Below, one piece after another: positions 48,701 to 61,540 of a stretch of 64,000 bases of DNA (position 1 is the stretch's first letter; every line of letters begins with the position of its first letter). Under the pieces are notes generated by a model. That model saw nothing but the letters and a program-made list of their open reading frames with translations. It searched no databases and had not been told where the DNA came from. Origin of the DNA: Balaenoptera acutorostrata (Eukaryota; Chordata; Mammalia; Artiodactyla; Balaenopteridae); the NCBI RefSeq assembly GCF_949987535.1, contig NC_080081.1:52090153-52154152 (forward strand). Direction: 5' to 3'. A program made the translations under genes and the position numbers.

Positions 48701-51229
48701 ATTTCTTTCTAGTTCCTATGCATTACAATTAACAGCCACATTTGAGAAAAAAAGTGTTTTCTGAACAGTGCTATTATAGAGCAATGGTTTGTGAACTCAT
48801 GCTATTAGTTAAAGACATAAGTACTGAAATTGAGAGTAGAATTTTTATGCTTTGACAGCTTTAAGATGATAATTTTATATCTGTTGACAATAATATAACA
48901 AGAGTTTTTATTCTTTCATTTTGTTTTTATTTTTCTATTTTTTTAATTATATTTTACAAAAGTAATGGTTTGTGATAAATTGAAAAAAATCCTTTCTTGT
49001 CCATAAACAATTTGAAAAGGATTGAGTATTAGTATTTTCACTAACAGTAGTATATCTTAGACCTTTATTTAATTTTTTAGAAAAGGTAACTTTCGCTTTC
49101 CACTACCCATTCCAGTCCAGGAAAAAGCTCAAATCTCTGTCACTATAAGTATGTGGACAGGTAGTTGGATGGATTCCTAGGTAGGATAGATTTACTTAAG
49201 AAAATTTCAGTTGTGTGTGTGTGTGTTCAGTCCTACATCTCAGTTCTAACCTTCACAAGCAATGACAATGACTACATAAAAAGAATGTGTTCCTAGATTC
49301 AGATGGGCCCAAGAGGTGAAGAAATAGAGAAAATGTCTCTAAATCTTAGAGGGAGATAAAGTGGCAAAAGTTGCTTGTTTGTGTTTGTATGTATCTCATT
49401 AGGTCATGAGTTTTATAAAGTTTTTGAACATGTTATAAGGCTTAGGGAAGAAGTTAATGAAGATGGAACAAATGAATATTATAGCTGGGACATAGTGGAA
49501 GTTAGAATTGGGGTAGATGGCTCAATCTTGAGCATCAAAAAGAAAAAAAAAATCCACTGTGAATACTGTGATGGTGCTAAGCATAGTTATGTGTATGTGT
49601 TTGCATGTGTATGTGTGCATACTTTCTCATATTGTTCGCTCATGTAGTATATGAGACTTATTTCTCTTGAATACATTATTCTAATGATGATATTGGAGAA
49701 ATATAGTTTGTTCAAAGGCATTATCTTTTAAACCCCATAAGCAAAATACTAATAGCATAAAAAACTACACACCAGGTGGGTAAAATGTTCATTCACATGA
49801 AACCCATCAATTACTTCAGGACATTTGTACTTGACATAAGTTGTCATTCATGAAATGCTACTTTTGTTTACTGAAATAATTTGTTGTGTGCAGGAATGAA
49901 CATTTTAATTCAATAATTGTTTAATGTCTCATAAGATTTATTCCTAAAACATCATCTGAAATTTTAAACATTTTGACATATAAGGAGAAAAAAGGCAACA
50001 AATATCCCATTTCTACTTAAAAGTGTAGATATACTTTGTATTTTTATATTTCCTCCTTTTATTAGACAATTTATAATCTGCATTTCAATGTTTATTACCA
50101 TTCCCTAAGTAATGTGTAAATAAAATATATTATTAAAATAATTCTCAAAAAATATTTAAGGAGCAAATTATATATAATTTTCCAAATTCTCTCATTAGTA
50201 AACAACATATTTTCTTACTTCCAAAAGTACACCATGTATAGATTTATACAACATCAAAAATCTCCTCTGAAATTATTTTATTTAGTGCATCTACATTATT
50301 ATAATTTGTCACTTTATACATTCCCCAGAAGAAAAGAAAACAAAACAAAACAAAAATATATGTGTTTCTATGGTAATTAACTGGGATGCTAATCACAAAT
50401 GTGACATCTTAAATATAGCATAGAGATGGCAAGGACCAATTTGTTATCTACCACCATCCTGGAAGCAATTTATATCTCTTATAAAATCTAAGTATGAGGA
50501 GGACACTTTTACAATCTTAGTGTCATTAAAACTGTATCATTTAAGTGTCTTCCCATTTTCTTTCAAATTTGCTATCATCTATCAATATAACAACATAATA
50601 TAACACAGAAAAATAATCATTAGGAAAAACAGTAAAACAAATGAAACAAATAGGAAAGGTAGAGGGATGCTTACCTATTGGTGACTGTCCTTATAGAATA
50701 AAACTTGAATAGATTTTTTGCCAGAATTTTTCAGCATCTCATCAGTTTTTACTAATTTGGATATAAACATTGTTTCCTCTAGTAAATCTCTAAATCTGTG
50801 CAATTAATATGATATATTAAGCCCCAAAATTTCCAGTTCAATGCGTTTGGTATCTGGTTATCAAAGACATAAAATTGTGTAATTCAAATATATCATCCCA
50901 GAGGAAATGTGACCTTTCTTTTGTATGCCAACAAAAATAATAGATGATAAATAGAGCAGAAGAATAAATATATATATGATGTAAGCGAATGAGTACTCTA
51001 AAGAACTCTTACCCAGAAAATTCATTTATGAAAAAGAAAAGATCAAATAAATGTTGTCAGGAAACATGCATGATAAGAGTACTAATGAAGAGGAGCTGTA
51101 TCAGAAGTCTCCAACATTTTGAGTCATCTATACTATATTTGTAAGTTTGGTTAATATTACACTTCTGCAATACTTACGAACTTTACCAATTTCAGGATGT
51201 AGATAAACAAAAAATGTAAATTTTCATCT
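48701..51229. other. Unassigned AT-rich DNA
   Basis: About 2.5 kb without a gene or a repeat I can name. Minor features: a GT run at 49212-49225 and an AAAAC-like tract at 50330-50353. The 90-residue frame at 49375-49647 has no recognisable domain. Confidence 0.5.
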
Positions 51230-51600
51230 CATCCTTTTTTATTGAAACATAGTTGATTTACAATGTTGTGTTAGTTTCAGGTGTATAGAAAAGTGAATCA
51301 GTTATACATATATATTCTTTCTCAGATTCTTTTCTATTATAGGTTATTACAAGATATTGAAATATTTCTTTAGGATGTACAGTAGTTCTTTGTTGTTTAT
51401 CTATTTTATTTATAATAGTGTGTATTTGTTAATTCCAAACTCCTAATTTATCCCTCCCTCTCCCCCCTTTCCCTTTGTATAAGTTTGTATTCCATGTTGG
51501 TCAATCTATTTCTGTTCTGTAAATAAGTTAATTTGAAACATTTTTTTTTAGATTCCTCATAAAAGTGATATCATATGATATTTGTTTTTATCTCTTTTTT
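51230..51600 (-). mobile_element. L1 3' end, cetartiodactyl type
   Basis: Antisense 3'UTR ('gttgatttacaatgttgtgt' at 51252-51271; 'agtgaatcagttatacatat') to the final ORF2 codons near 51590. 5' truncated. Confidence 0.85.
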
Positions 51601-52081
51601 TAAAAATTGATAACACATAACATAAAAGTGACAATTTCAGAGTGAACATTCAGTATCATTTTACACATTCACTATGTTGTGTAACTTACAATTTACAGTG
51701 TTGTGGAGGGTTTCTCATAAATTCATTTAATCAGTCCTTCTTAATTTTCTGGATGTTATTTGTCATGAAAACACATTAGATTGGGCCAAATGGCTTTTCT
51801 GCATTTACTGAGATGGTCTGTTTTTTTTTTTCCCCTTTGTACTTTCAGTGTTGATTTTTAAGAGTGTATTTCTTAATTTTCACATATTTATTAATTTTTC
51901 AAATTTCTTTCAGTTATTGATATCTATCCTCTAGCTTTTAAAATCTATTGAGTATTATTTTGTGTCCAAACATATGGTCTGTCCTGAAGAATGTTTCCTG
52001 GGTACTTGAGAAGAATGTGTGTTCTGTTGTAATTGGGTGGTGTATGTTATGCATATCTGTTACATCTAGTTGGTTTACAGT
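51601..52081 (-). mobile_element. Ancient L1M, 3' end plus ORF2 remnants
   Basis: An antisense 3'-terminal block (51601-51700), then ORF2 pieces: 'aaatggcttttctgcattta' (51789-51808) and the endonuclease-proximal block 'gggtacttgagaagaatgtg' (52000-52019). Large internal deletions separate the pieces. Confidence 0.7.
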
Positions 52082-52524
52082 TGCATTAGTTTGCTGGGTG
52101 GTTTAACCAACTCAAATTTATTGATTCATAGCTTTGGAAGTTATAATTCCAAGATCAAGGTGTCAGTGGGATTTTTCCCTTCTGTGGCTGTGAGGAAGGA
52201 TCAGTTCAATCAATGCCTCTCTCTTAGCTTCTGGTTGATTGCTAGGAATGTTTGGTGATTCTTGGCTTGGAGAAACATCACTCTAACCTTTGTCTTCGTG
52301 TTGGCATGGTGTTTCCCTGCATATTTGTTTGTATCCAAATTCCTTTTTATTTCAGCACCAGTCATATTGGAACAGGGGCTCACCCTACTCCAGTATAAAC
52401 TCATCTTAGCCTAACTAGTTACATTTGCAATGACTGTTATTTCCAAGTAAATTCATATTCTGAGGTACTGGAAATTTGGACTTCTACATAGAATTTTGGA
52501 AGGGACACAATTCAACCTATAACA
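52082..52524 (-). mobile_element. Solo LTR of the MaLR group (MLT1-like)
   Basis: Antisense MLT1 pattern. The left end 'tgcattagtttgctgggtgg' corresponds to the LTR 3' end. A middle block 'aattccaagatcaaggtgtc' (52145-52164) follows, and the right end 'gggacacaattcaacctata' corresponds to the LTR 5' end. About 443 bases. No clear 5-bp target duplication. It sits inside L1M sequence. Frames within are chance. Confidence 0.75.
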
Positions 52525-53110
52525 ATAAGATTTTTCCAGCCTTCAGTTTTCTTATTACCAAGTGTTGGGGGAGCTCATCAGCTAGTTGGGTGCTTCTGCA
52601 GTTGAGGTATCCTTCAGGGTCCTGGGCAGGGTTCTCGGTGGAATCCCTGAACCATTAGTAAGATCTGTAGCTAATTATTGAGTTCCATTCTCCAGTTGTG
52701 GTGACCTCCATTTTCCCTAATCTTATCTCTCCCCAGACTATTCATTTGTGCTGATCCACTCAGTGTTCTGCTTGGGATGAGAAGTGGACCTCTTGGGCCA
52801 TATCCCAAAAGGCTGGGGAAACTGAGATCTCACTTTTCTCTCACTTTATCCTATGGAGAGATCGCAGACTGTGAGGTATCTCTTGGCAGTGAATTGTGCT
52901 GCTTTGGAGGAAGGGTGACCCATGTAAGGAAAAACTATTCTTACCTTCTTCAATGAATCTATTCTCATATTTTTCTCCACTGAGGAATTGGAACCTCTCA
53001 GCTAGACTCCCAGGCTCCTATAAAGGTATTCTCATCCATAAGTGTTTGTTATAATTGGTTTTCTAAGGAAGTTTGAGGGCTACAACCTCCTTTTTCACCA
53101 TCTAACTGAT
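52525..53110 (-). mobile_element. Probable L1M 5'UTR region
   Basis: Antisense, with the closing 'ttttcaccatctaactgatg' (53093-53112) recalling the inverted start of an old L1 5'UTR (complement of catcagttagatggtgaaaa). It continues the L1M after the MLT1-like insertion. The assignment is by general layout. Confidence 0.5.
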
Positions 53111-55028
53111 GTAATTCTTAAAATTCTTTCAGCAATGTTTGTTAGTTTTCTTTACACAAGCCTTAATATCCTTCATTAAATTTAGTCTTCCTCTTGTTAA
53201 TCTTTGGACGCTGTTGTGAATGTAATTGTCTACTTATACCCTTTTCAATTTTATTTACTGTGGGTACATTCAAATTTGTATGTTGATCTTGTACTTTGCA
53301 ACTTTAATTATTTTATTAGCTCTAGTATCTTTCTTGTGGATTCTTTAGGACATTCTGTATTTCGAATCATTTCATTTGTAAGTAGATATACTTTTACTTA
53401 TTTCTTTCCTGTTTAGATAAATTTTACTTTCTTTTCTTGCTGAATTGTTCTGGCTGAACTTTCAGTACAAGGTTAAACAGCAGAGGTGGAAGTGGGTAGT
53501 TTACTCTTGTTCCGGATTTAGGGAAAAAACTTTTATACTTTCAAAATTGAGCATAATGTTACCTGTGTGTTTTTCATTCATGCCTTCTATCATGTTTAAA
53601 AACTTCTCTTCTATTCCCAGTCTTCTGTGTTTTCGTCATGAAATGATGTTGGATTTTATCAAATGCTTTTTCTGCCTTAATTTAGATGATCATGTGTATT
53701 TTCCCTTCATTCTATCTATGTGGTGTATTATATAGATTATGTTCTTGTGTTGAATTACCCTTGCATTCCTGGGATAAATTGCACTTGGTTATGATGCATA
53801 ACCCGTTTCATATGCTGTTTAATTTATTTTGACATATTTTGTTGAGGATATTTACATCTATATTCATAAAGGATTCTAGTCTGTAATTTTCTTTTCTTGT
53901 GATTTATGTGTCTTGATATTAGGGTAATGCTGATCTCAAAGAATGAGTTAGGAAGTGTTTCTTCCTTTTCATTTTTTAATGAGTCTGAGAAGGATTGCTG
54001 TTCCTTTATCTTTAAGTTTTTGGTAGCATTTTCCAGTGAAGACATCTGTTCCTGGACTTTCCTTTGGTTTGAAGTATTTGATTACCTATTTAACTTGTTT
54101 AGTTGTTATCAGGTGCTGAGATTTTCTATTTCTTCTTGAACCTACTGTATTTCTAGAAATGTATCCAATTTATCTAAATCATTTAATAATTGCATAATTT
54201 TCTTCTAATTCTCTTTATTTCTGTAAGTTTGATAGTAAAATCCCCACTTTCATTTGTTTTCAGTTATTTTCATCTTTCTTTTTTCTTTGTCAGATTAGCT
54301 AAAGGTTTGTCAATTCTGTTGATCTTTTTAAAGAACCCATTTTTGGAATAATTGATTCTCTCAACATTTTTCTTCTATTGTCTCTGTATTTTGTCTATAA
54401 TCTTTATAATTTTTTTTCCTTCTCCTGGCTTTCAATTTAGTTGGCTTTTCTTTTTCTAGTTCCTCAAGATGTAAAATGAGATTATTGATTTGATGTTTTT
54501 CTTTTTTTAATGTAAGCATTGACAGCTCTAAATTTCCCATGGAATATTTCCTTCACTGTATCTCTTAAGTTTTGATATGTTGTGTTTTCATTTGTCTCTA
54601 CGTATTTTCTAATTTCCTGTGTCATTTCTTCTTTGACTCATTCATTGTTTAACAGTGTGCTGTTTAATTTCCACATATTTGTTTATTTTCTAGGTTTTCT
54701 TCTGTTGATTACTAGATTCATTCCATTGTGATCTTAGAAAACACTTTGTACGGTTTTAATATTTTTAAATTTATTGAGACATATTGTGGCTTAATGTATG
54801 TTCTATCCTCGAGAATAGTCCATGTACATTTATAAAGAATGTGTATTCTGCTGTTGTTGGCCAGAGGAATTTATATATGTTTGTTAGGTATAGTTCATCT
54901 ATAATATTGTTTAAATCCTTAATTTCTTTATAGATCTTCTGTCTAGATGTTCTATCCATTATTGAAAGTGATGTATTGATGTTTCCAACTATTGTTGTAG
55001 AACTGTCTATTTTTCCTTTCAATTATTT
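53111..55028 (-). mobile_element. Ancient L1M ORF2, endonuclease to reverse transcriptase
   Basis: Antisense ORF2 in order. The polymerase region is at about 53280-53500, then 'gttggattttatcaaatgct' (53649-53668), 'aagatgtaaaatgagattat' (54467-54486) and the endonuclease end at 54771-55022. The last includes the 83-residue fragment with TTIVGNINTSLSIMDRTSRQK. Decayed, but it keeps long collinear order. Confidence 0.85.
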
Positions 55029-55212
55029 CAATGGGTGGATTCCTGGTCCTAGGATACTTCTACATCAACTGGGAATAAGTCAGAAAACTTGACCCTATGA
55101 AGGCATTAGAAATCAGCTGTACATTTAGGTTTAAACTGGAACCCACTTGTTTGCTATGATTTTGGTGAATATACATCAGAAAAAACACCACCTCATATTT
55201 ATGTTAATTCTC

Positions 55213-55400
55213 AACTTACAAAGCATTTTGGCATGCATTAATTATTTTATCTTTTTTGGTATCCATGTGAACTAGTAGAGACAGTATAGTTATCATTTTA
55301 TAAGCAGAGGACTAATCCTCTGAAGGAGTAAATATAATGCACATGATTACACTCATTCTATATGAAGAGTCAGATCTGAACTTGCTCTTCCAAATTCTGC
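55213..55400 (+). mobile_element. MIR-type SINE (MIR/MIR3)
   Basis: 'cttacaaagcattttggcat' (55214-55233), 'cattttataagcagaggact' (55294-55313) and 'catgattacactcattctat' (55341-55360) follow MIR order, down to 'gagtcagatctgaacttg'. Ancient, about 190 bases. Confidence 0.72.
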
Positions 55401-56009
55401 TTCTTTTTATTTTTACATATTCTACTCTAGCAGGATATATCACAGTCTGTTAAAGTAAGCTTGTAACCAAAATTTTTCAGTATGTAATGTGAGACAAAGC
55501 AGGTTAAGTTATCGTATTGTTTGTCACATTGAATCTTTGTTCAATGTGTCAAATCATTTTATACTTAAAATATTTTTAAAGAAAACACTTTAATATATAA
55601 TGCCATTTAAAGTTACCTACATATGTACATTAAAAGAAAGTTAGACATTTTATATAGTATTTCTTTCTTATGTAGGAATTCTTATATAGGAATTATTTCT
55701 GTCCTGCAGAAAACAATTTTAAAGAAAGCACTTTAACAGAAATAATCTTTATTTATTTCTGAATAAGGAATATAAGAATTAGAACTTCTTGATATCAAAC
55801 ATCAGTCCATTTTAAGAAAGCTATCACAATCTGCATATTTCAAAGAGTTAAATGAAAATGATAAACTGAATAAGAAAACTTCCTTTCTATAATTTTCAAA
55901 AGTAAACTTACAATTAAATGTTAGAGAATTTGAGATGAGTAATCCCTTTGGAGTAACTTTCCTGTGTATCTCAAAATGACTTTCTTTACGATATTTTTTA
56001 TTACTTTAT
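55401..56009. other. Unassigned AT-rich interval
   Basis: No gene or repeat recognised. Confidence 0.5.
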
Positions 56010-56205
56010 TTTTTTAATTTTTATTGAGGCATAATTGACATATAACATTATATTAGTTTCAGTTGTACCATGTAATGAGTTGATATTTGTATACATTGCA
56101 AAATGATCACTTCAATAAGTCTAGTTAACAGCTATCACCATACATAGTTATGAAACTGTTTTATCTTATGATAAGAACCTTTAAGGTTTACTTTCCAGAA
56201 TATTT
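56010..56205 (-). mobile_element. L1MA/L1PB-type 3' end
   Basis: Antisense 'attgaggcataattgacata' (56023-56042), 'aaaatgatcacttcaataag' (56100-56119) and 'gttaacagctatcaccatac' (56125-56144) match the 3' terminus of an L1MA-class element. 5' truncated after about 195 bases. Confidence 0.85.
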
Positions 56206-58148
56206 TTAAAAAAGAAAGAGATTAATTGAGACTACTAATCTGGACAGAAGAATTATGAGTGGAAATATAAGCTGTCATTTTTACATATGAGAATTTGCTC
56301 TTGTATATTTTTCTTCTGCTTAAATTTGTATTTCTTGGCTAACACAGGAAATCTCAGCTACACATGAAAGTAAAAGTGGTATGAAATGATACAATTTATA
56401 TTTGGTTCTTTAATCAACTGAAGAAATGTATATTTTATATAAACACATCATATCGAAACAGTTTTCTGTACAAGTGAATCTGTGTAAAATGTTAGTTTCA
56501 AATCATTTCTACTATAATATCAAAAGTATTTTGATAAGCAGAGTTTAATGTAACTATAAATCAGAGGTAAATCTCAAGGAAACATTAAAAAAAAAAAAAC
56601 TTGTGAAATAAATTACCACAGGTCTTGAATATTGTAATAATGCAGTATCTTGAGATCACTTGGTAATGTTTAATATTAGATATTCTGTTATTTTTGTCCA
56701 TGAATTAAACTATTTTAGCTTCACTGTGCTATTTAAATGTAAATATTGATATTAGAGGTCATGACTTTATCTTATGGCCTTTTAATCTCATTTTCTGGTC
56801 AAAGAACTAAACTCATAAATATATAATAAAGGAATAGAATTCCAATATGCAAATGCTACATAAATGACTCTTATGTAGACTGCTTTTCCATACCTTATGA
56901 TATGTATTATCTATGATGTATTTTTGTATTAATTTAATTTATGCTTAACTAAACACCATGATACAATATTGAAGAAAATTATTTTAGGTATATTCATAAT
57001 ATTCAAAATTTGTATGTTTAGAAAGATCCTTACACATTTGCAAAAAAATTCTAAGGGTAAAGGAACTTATCATTTATTAATCTACCACTACTACCCAGGC
57101 ACTTGCCTAAAACTGCATACTTTCTATTTGATTTTTTTGAACAATCACATGAAGTAAATATTGCAATTTCCATTTTATGTAATCAAAAGCACAGTCTCTG
57201 AGATAAGAAATAACTTCCTAAAGAAGTAAAAATACAAACACATATTTGACTCATTTCCCATTTTGTTCCTCCCAACTACTCAATAAAATATAAGCCTTTG
57301 TGTATATTTAAAACATATCTTTACTCAGGTTCTCTGAGAAGTTAAGCAATTAACCATTTGTTGATCATTTGTTGATTTGTTAAAAATATTTTAAAATAGT
57401 ATTTTAAAATTTTATATAAATATCATGTCTTTGAGACTCAAATTACCCACTAATTTAAAATGAACCTTCCACAAATATGACCCAATTAGCAAATTATTAC
57501 TTCAGTCTAATTTTATATTTCCTTAATTAAAATAGTAACTTCTAGAAAAGTTTTGTTTCTTTGAATTCTTGAAAACTAAAATACTTTGGTTCAGCAAGGC
57601 AGTTTGCCTCAATTTTTATTACAATTTTATTTTTTAGATTGGGATCTTTTAAATTTGTGTCATGTCAAAGATCATATCCCATCTATCAGCATGATATGTG
57701 AAATTACAGAGCTGGCATTAAAGTTATATGATGTTGACAGTTTTTTTCTGTTTAAATGTGCAGCATTTTATTTTCAGAGAGAATTTACTTTTCAATTTCA
57801 TTTAGTGTTCTCTTTTGGAAGGCAATTTATCATGTTTGATCTACATTGTTCATTATTTAGGATTTTTTCTGCTATCGTTTTGACACCTAATGCAAGAATC
57901 TTACAAAACTGAAAACATTTTTACTGTATCTCATATTTTAATTTAATTTCATGTTGTGATACTTCATCTTTCATGGAGGAATTTTCGCTAGTGGCTTTAA
58001 ATATAGCAGAGTTGAAAGTGAAAATATTTTAAAATTGGTTTATCTTTTATTATTATACCAGTATCATCTTTTTGAGTTTTGAAATCATATACATCAAGAG
58101 TCTAATTAAATGTGTTTTTAATATATCACAGCCAGGGCGTATGCTTTT

Positions 58149-58152
<4 letters not shown>
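56206..58152. other. Unassigned AT-rich DNA
   Basis: About 1.9 kb of sequence with no repeat family or gene I can name. The frame at 57586-57912 (108 residues, from a TTG codon) is hydrophobic and AT-driven, with no recognisable domain. Confidence 0.5.

Positions 58153-58190
<38 letters not shown>
58153..58190. repeat. Isolated 38-base poly(A) run
   Basis: Uninterrupted A run with no recognised retroelement body upstream. See findings. Confidence 0.97.
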
Positions 58191-58192
<2 letters not shown>

Positions 58193-58928
58193 TGTGTTGT
58201 TAATGTTGAGAGAAGTTTGGTTTGACAGAAAATGCATTCTCATCATTAGGGAACTAATTTTCTATTTGCATATGAAGAGAAAGGTACAGAATCAATACAG
58301 GTACATTGTTGCTAAACATAATCTTAGTTTTTGAAATCTGGTACAAAGTAGGAGAATTGGGAGTTACTCTGTACAAGAAATCTATTACTTCTGCCTTTGT
58401 ACTTTAGATTTCTGGGACTTTTCATCACTGAATTTGAAGTACGCTCTTTTTAGTCTAGAAGTAGCAAATTTGTAACATATCCTCTGTATTATTTTTTTGC
58501 CTGTTAAAAATCAAGGCATAAATTGCATGCAGTGAACTGCACAGATCTTAAGTTTTATGTTTTATAGTTTTGGCAAATGGGTATACTCTTGTAATCCACA
58601 GCCCTATAAAAATACAGACTATTCATCACCCTATATTCAGTTCTCTCTCAAACCCTAATTAACCATAACAACATAGACTCGATTAGATTTTTAAATAATA
58701 GAAATGCAATTAGAACTGTTAGAAGATATGATTAACAAAATTATATAACACTAACTCTGTACAATATTATTTTTCTTCTTTTATGCTTTGTCTGTGGCTT
58801 AAAGAATGATGTAACACCTGGAAATGCAAATAACACTCTGTAAATCTTGTTTTAGTTTTTTAATATGTCCTGATTAATGGGAGGTAGATATCCACAATTT
58901 TTTCTCCTTTGAATATATGTGTGTATAT
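58191..58928. other. Unassigned interval
   Basis: No gene or repeat recognised. It ends in a short TA run at 58925-58938 that became part of a SINE target duplication. Confidence 0.5.
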
Positions 58929-59237
58929 ATATATATATTTTTTTTTTTAATTAATTAATTAATTTATTTATTTATGGCTGTGTTGGGTCTTCGTTTCTGT
59001 GTGAGGGCTTTCTCTAGTTGTGGCAAGCGGGGGCCACTCTTCATCGCGGTGCGCGGGCCTCTCACTATCGCGGACTCTCTTGCTGCGGAGCACAGGCTCC
59101 AGACGCGCAGGCTCAGTAGTTGTGGCTCACGGGCCTAGTCGCTCCGCGGCATGTGGGATCCTCCCAGACCAGGGCTCGAACCCGTGTCCCCTGCATCGGC
59201 AGGCAGACTCTCAACCACTGCGCCACCAGGGAAGCCC
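58929..59237 (-). mobile_element. CHR-type SINE, full-length and well preserved
   Basis: A perfect 15-bp duplication tatatgtgtgtatat is at 58914-58928 and 59238-59252. On the minus strand it begins 'gggcttccctggtggcgcag', carries the B-box-like 'gggttcgagccctgg' and several CpG sites, and ends in (TAAATAAATTAATTA)-like tail sequence. The retained CpGs and exact duplication mark it as one of the youngest insertions here. The 96-residue plus-strand frame at 59020-59310 is chance. Confidence 0.96.
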
Positions 59238-60207
59238 TATATGTGTGTATATTTATGCAGATAAAATATACCATTCAAATTTTAGAATAACTTTCTATGA
59301 TATAGTCTAAATTATTTTTAAAACTGGTGTTGAAAAATACTATTGATTTTTCATGTTGATTTTACAATTGACCATCTTTTGGAATATCCTTATTAGATCT
59401 GATAAGTGGACTTTTTTGTTTTTTGTTTCTTTTGCTTTTCTTGCTAGATTATTCTCTTTTAAGCAAATGATATTTAAAACACTTGTAAAAGTATAAATTT
59501 TACATTTTAAAAATAGAACATTTGACCAAACAGGCTAAGTTAAAAAAATTAGTCTCAATTCCAATCATGGTTACTGAGTTATCTTCTTCCCTCTCTGAAA
59601 AACCATTTATTCTTCATGAATTTTAATGGGTTCTATGAGGTTTAAGATGATGATATTTTTAATTAATTTTAGTACATCTGAGAAACAATATAGTGTATTA
59701 CCATTTGGTCTTTAACATTCATCACATATTAATATGGTCAATTCCTGTATCCTCAAGATTCTCCCTAGATCTAACATTGTACCTTGCTTCAATAGGCAAT
59801 ACAAATAGTTATAAATAAAATATTTTAAACATAGCTATAGAACTAAAACCTTTTTCTGTGTCGGAAAACCGCCTTATCAAATAAAAGTACGATACTCAAG
59901 AGTAATTGTACATTCCCTTCATCTTTAGGAAACTTAGAGCTAGTGATCTTTAAATAGATACAAAATAATTATGAATAGACTTCCATCAGACATTCGTTGT
60001 TTAAACAAGATTCAACTCTATATTTAACTAATGATCATTTATTTTATATCTTAATGGCGATTAAGTTTACAATGAATTGCATCATTTTTTCTTTGGCAAA
60101 ATAAATTAATATGTATTAACTTTTTCTTTTATTCCTTTCTAGAAAACTGCATTCCTTAGTTGGCAAGCAAAAACATAAGTTTCTTAATTTTCATGACTCC
60201 CTATGGT
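59238..60207. other. Unassigned AT-rich interval
   Basis: No gene or repeat recognised. Confidence 0.5.
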
Positions 60208-60591
60208 TGAAAACAAGATGATAGGTCCAAAATGGAGTTGCTTATGCTAAGCCCCACATCACCAAATTGAGACTTAACCTTACTGCAGTTTCAGGTCTCC
60301 CAGAAATTGCACCTTAAAACAATCAGTCACCAGATCAGCACAAGTTGTGTTATCTGCCTGATAGAATCCAGCCATCCCCTGAAGGAAACTACCCTTGCCT
60401 TAGTAAAACAATTGTTTTTTGCCTAGTGTAACTTCTTTGTTCCTTCCTTTTTCTATAAAAGTCTCTGATTTTGTACAGTTTCTAAGAGTGTCTTTCTATC
60501 TGCTAGATCGAATGCTGCCCAATTCATGAATCACTGAACAAAGCCAATAAGATATTTAAAATATACTCAGTTGAATTTTGGTTTTTTGACA
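60208..60591 (+). mobile_element. Probable class I ERV solo LTR
   Basis: About 384 bases starting 'tgaaaacaagatgataggtc' and ending 'ttgaca'. The interior has 'aaaatggagttgcttatgct' (60230-60249), a TATA-like 'ctataaaag' (60453-60461) and a downstream 'ctgcccaattcatgaatcac' (60515-60534) followed by 'aacaaagcc' where LTRs carry the polyadenylation signal. The layout (U3, TATA box, R/U5-like block) fits a retroviral LTR, and no viral genes adjoin it. No clear target duplication; ends are approximate. Confidence 0.65.
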
Positions 60592-61540
60592 CTACTCTCC
60601 TTACTCTGTCTTACACTTTAAATACCAGTACTTGAGCAACAGAAACTAAAGACAAAACCACAAATCAAGCTAAGATGCAGTAAGGCAGTGTTTTTCTGAG
60701 AAGGTCAAAAACTCAAGTATGCTCTCACTCACAGAACAAAAGAGCTATTTGATGTGAGGAGTACAGGAGTACTCCTTTCTTTGGGGCATTGCCTGCTGAT
60801 ATTTTGATTTAGCATCAGTCAATATTTTTTTATGATTTAAAGATTAAGAATGGAGTAATGCACTAGAATTATTCACTTTTCTTCATTCATTCATATCTCA
60901 AGCTTTCAATATCTGCTGTACACCTGTCATATTCTAATGTCTGAGCTTATCTCTGTTATCTGTCTTTGTAAACCTTGCAATGTGGAAAGTGTAAGAATAT
61001 TGTCAGCACAATGCAGTATGTGCTACATTACAGGTATACACAGGAATGCACAGTGGGGAAGCACATAGAAAACTCAGTCAGACTGTACCAGCCAATTCTT
61101 AGAAAGAGACATACTAGTTATATATTAAGAAATGACTAAGAGTTCATCAGAGGAAGAAAAGGGAAAGGGACGATATCTTTGCTTCTGTGTCTCTTAAAAA
61201 TGTAAAGAAACTCCTATTTCTTATATTTCTGATAACAGAAAATTAATCTAATTAAATAAAAAACATGGCAATAAAGGATAAATTATCTCTCTTAACCAAG
61301 TTTTTTCCTTAATATTCATGTCATATTCTTTTTGAAATAAAAGATATCACACACTCTCACTTCGTTGTTTATTTTTTGACAATGCCCTAGATAATAGATT
61401 GCTTAACAATATATTATACATTCTATAATACATGGTATTGTATATAACATATGCTGTATCATACATAATATGATATAATATACATTATTATATATTTATT
61501 GATACAATTAAATGCAGGCTCTTTCCCAGGTGTAGTATTT
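60592..61540. other. Unassigned interval with AT-rich palindromic stretch
   Basis: No gene recognised. 61395-61505 is a dense TA/ATAT run with many short self-complementary words, likely simple sequence. Confidence 0.5.

Noticed and set aside
57586..57912. 108-residue frame in unassigned DNA
   Set aside because: It begins at TTG, is Phe/Leu-rich, lies in AT-rich DNA and shows no domain or splice structure. Chance is the simplest reading.
59155..59237. tRNA-like sequence with a B-box-like motif
   Set aside because: It is the tRNA-derived head of a CHR SINE with a 15-bp target duplication. No cloverleaf-complete tRNA gene.
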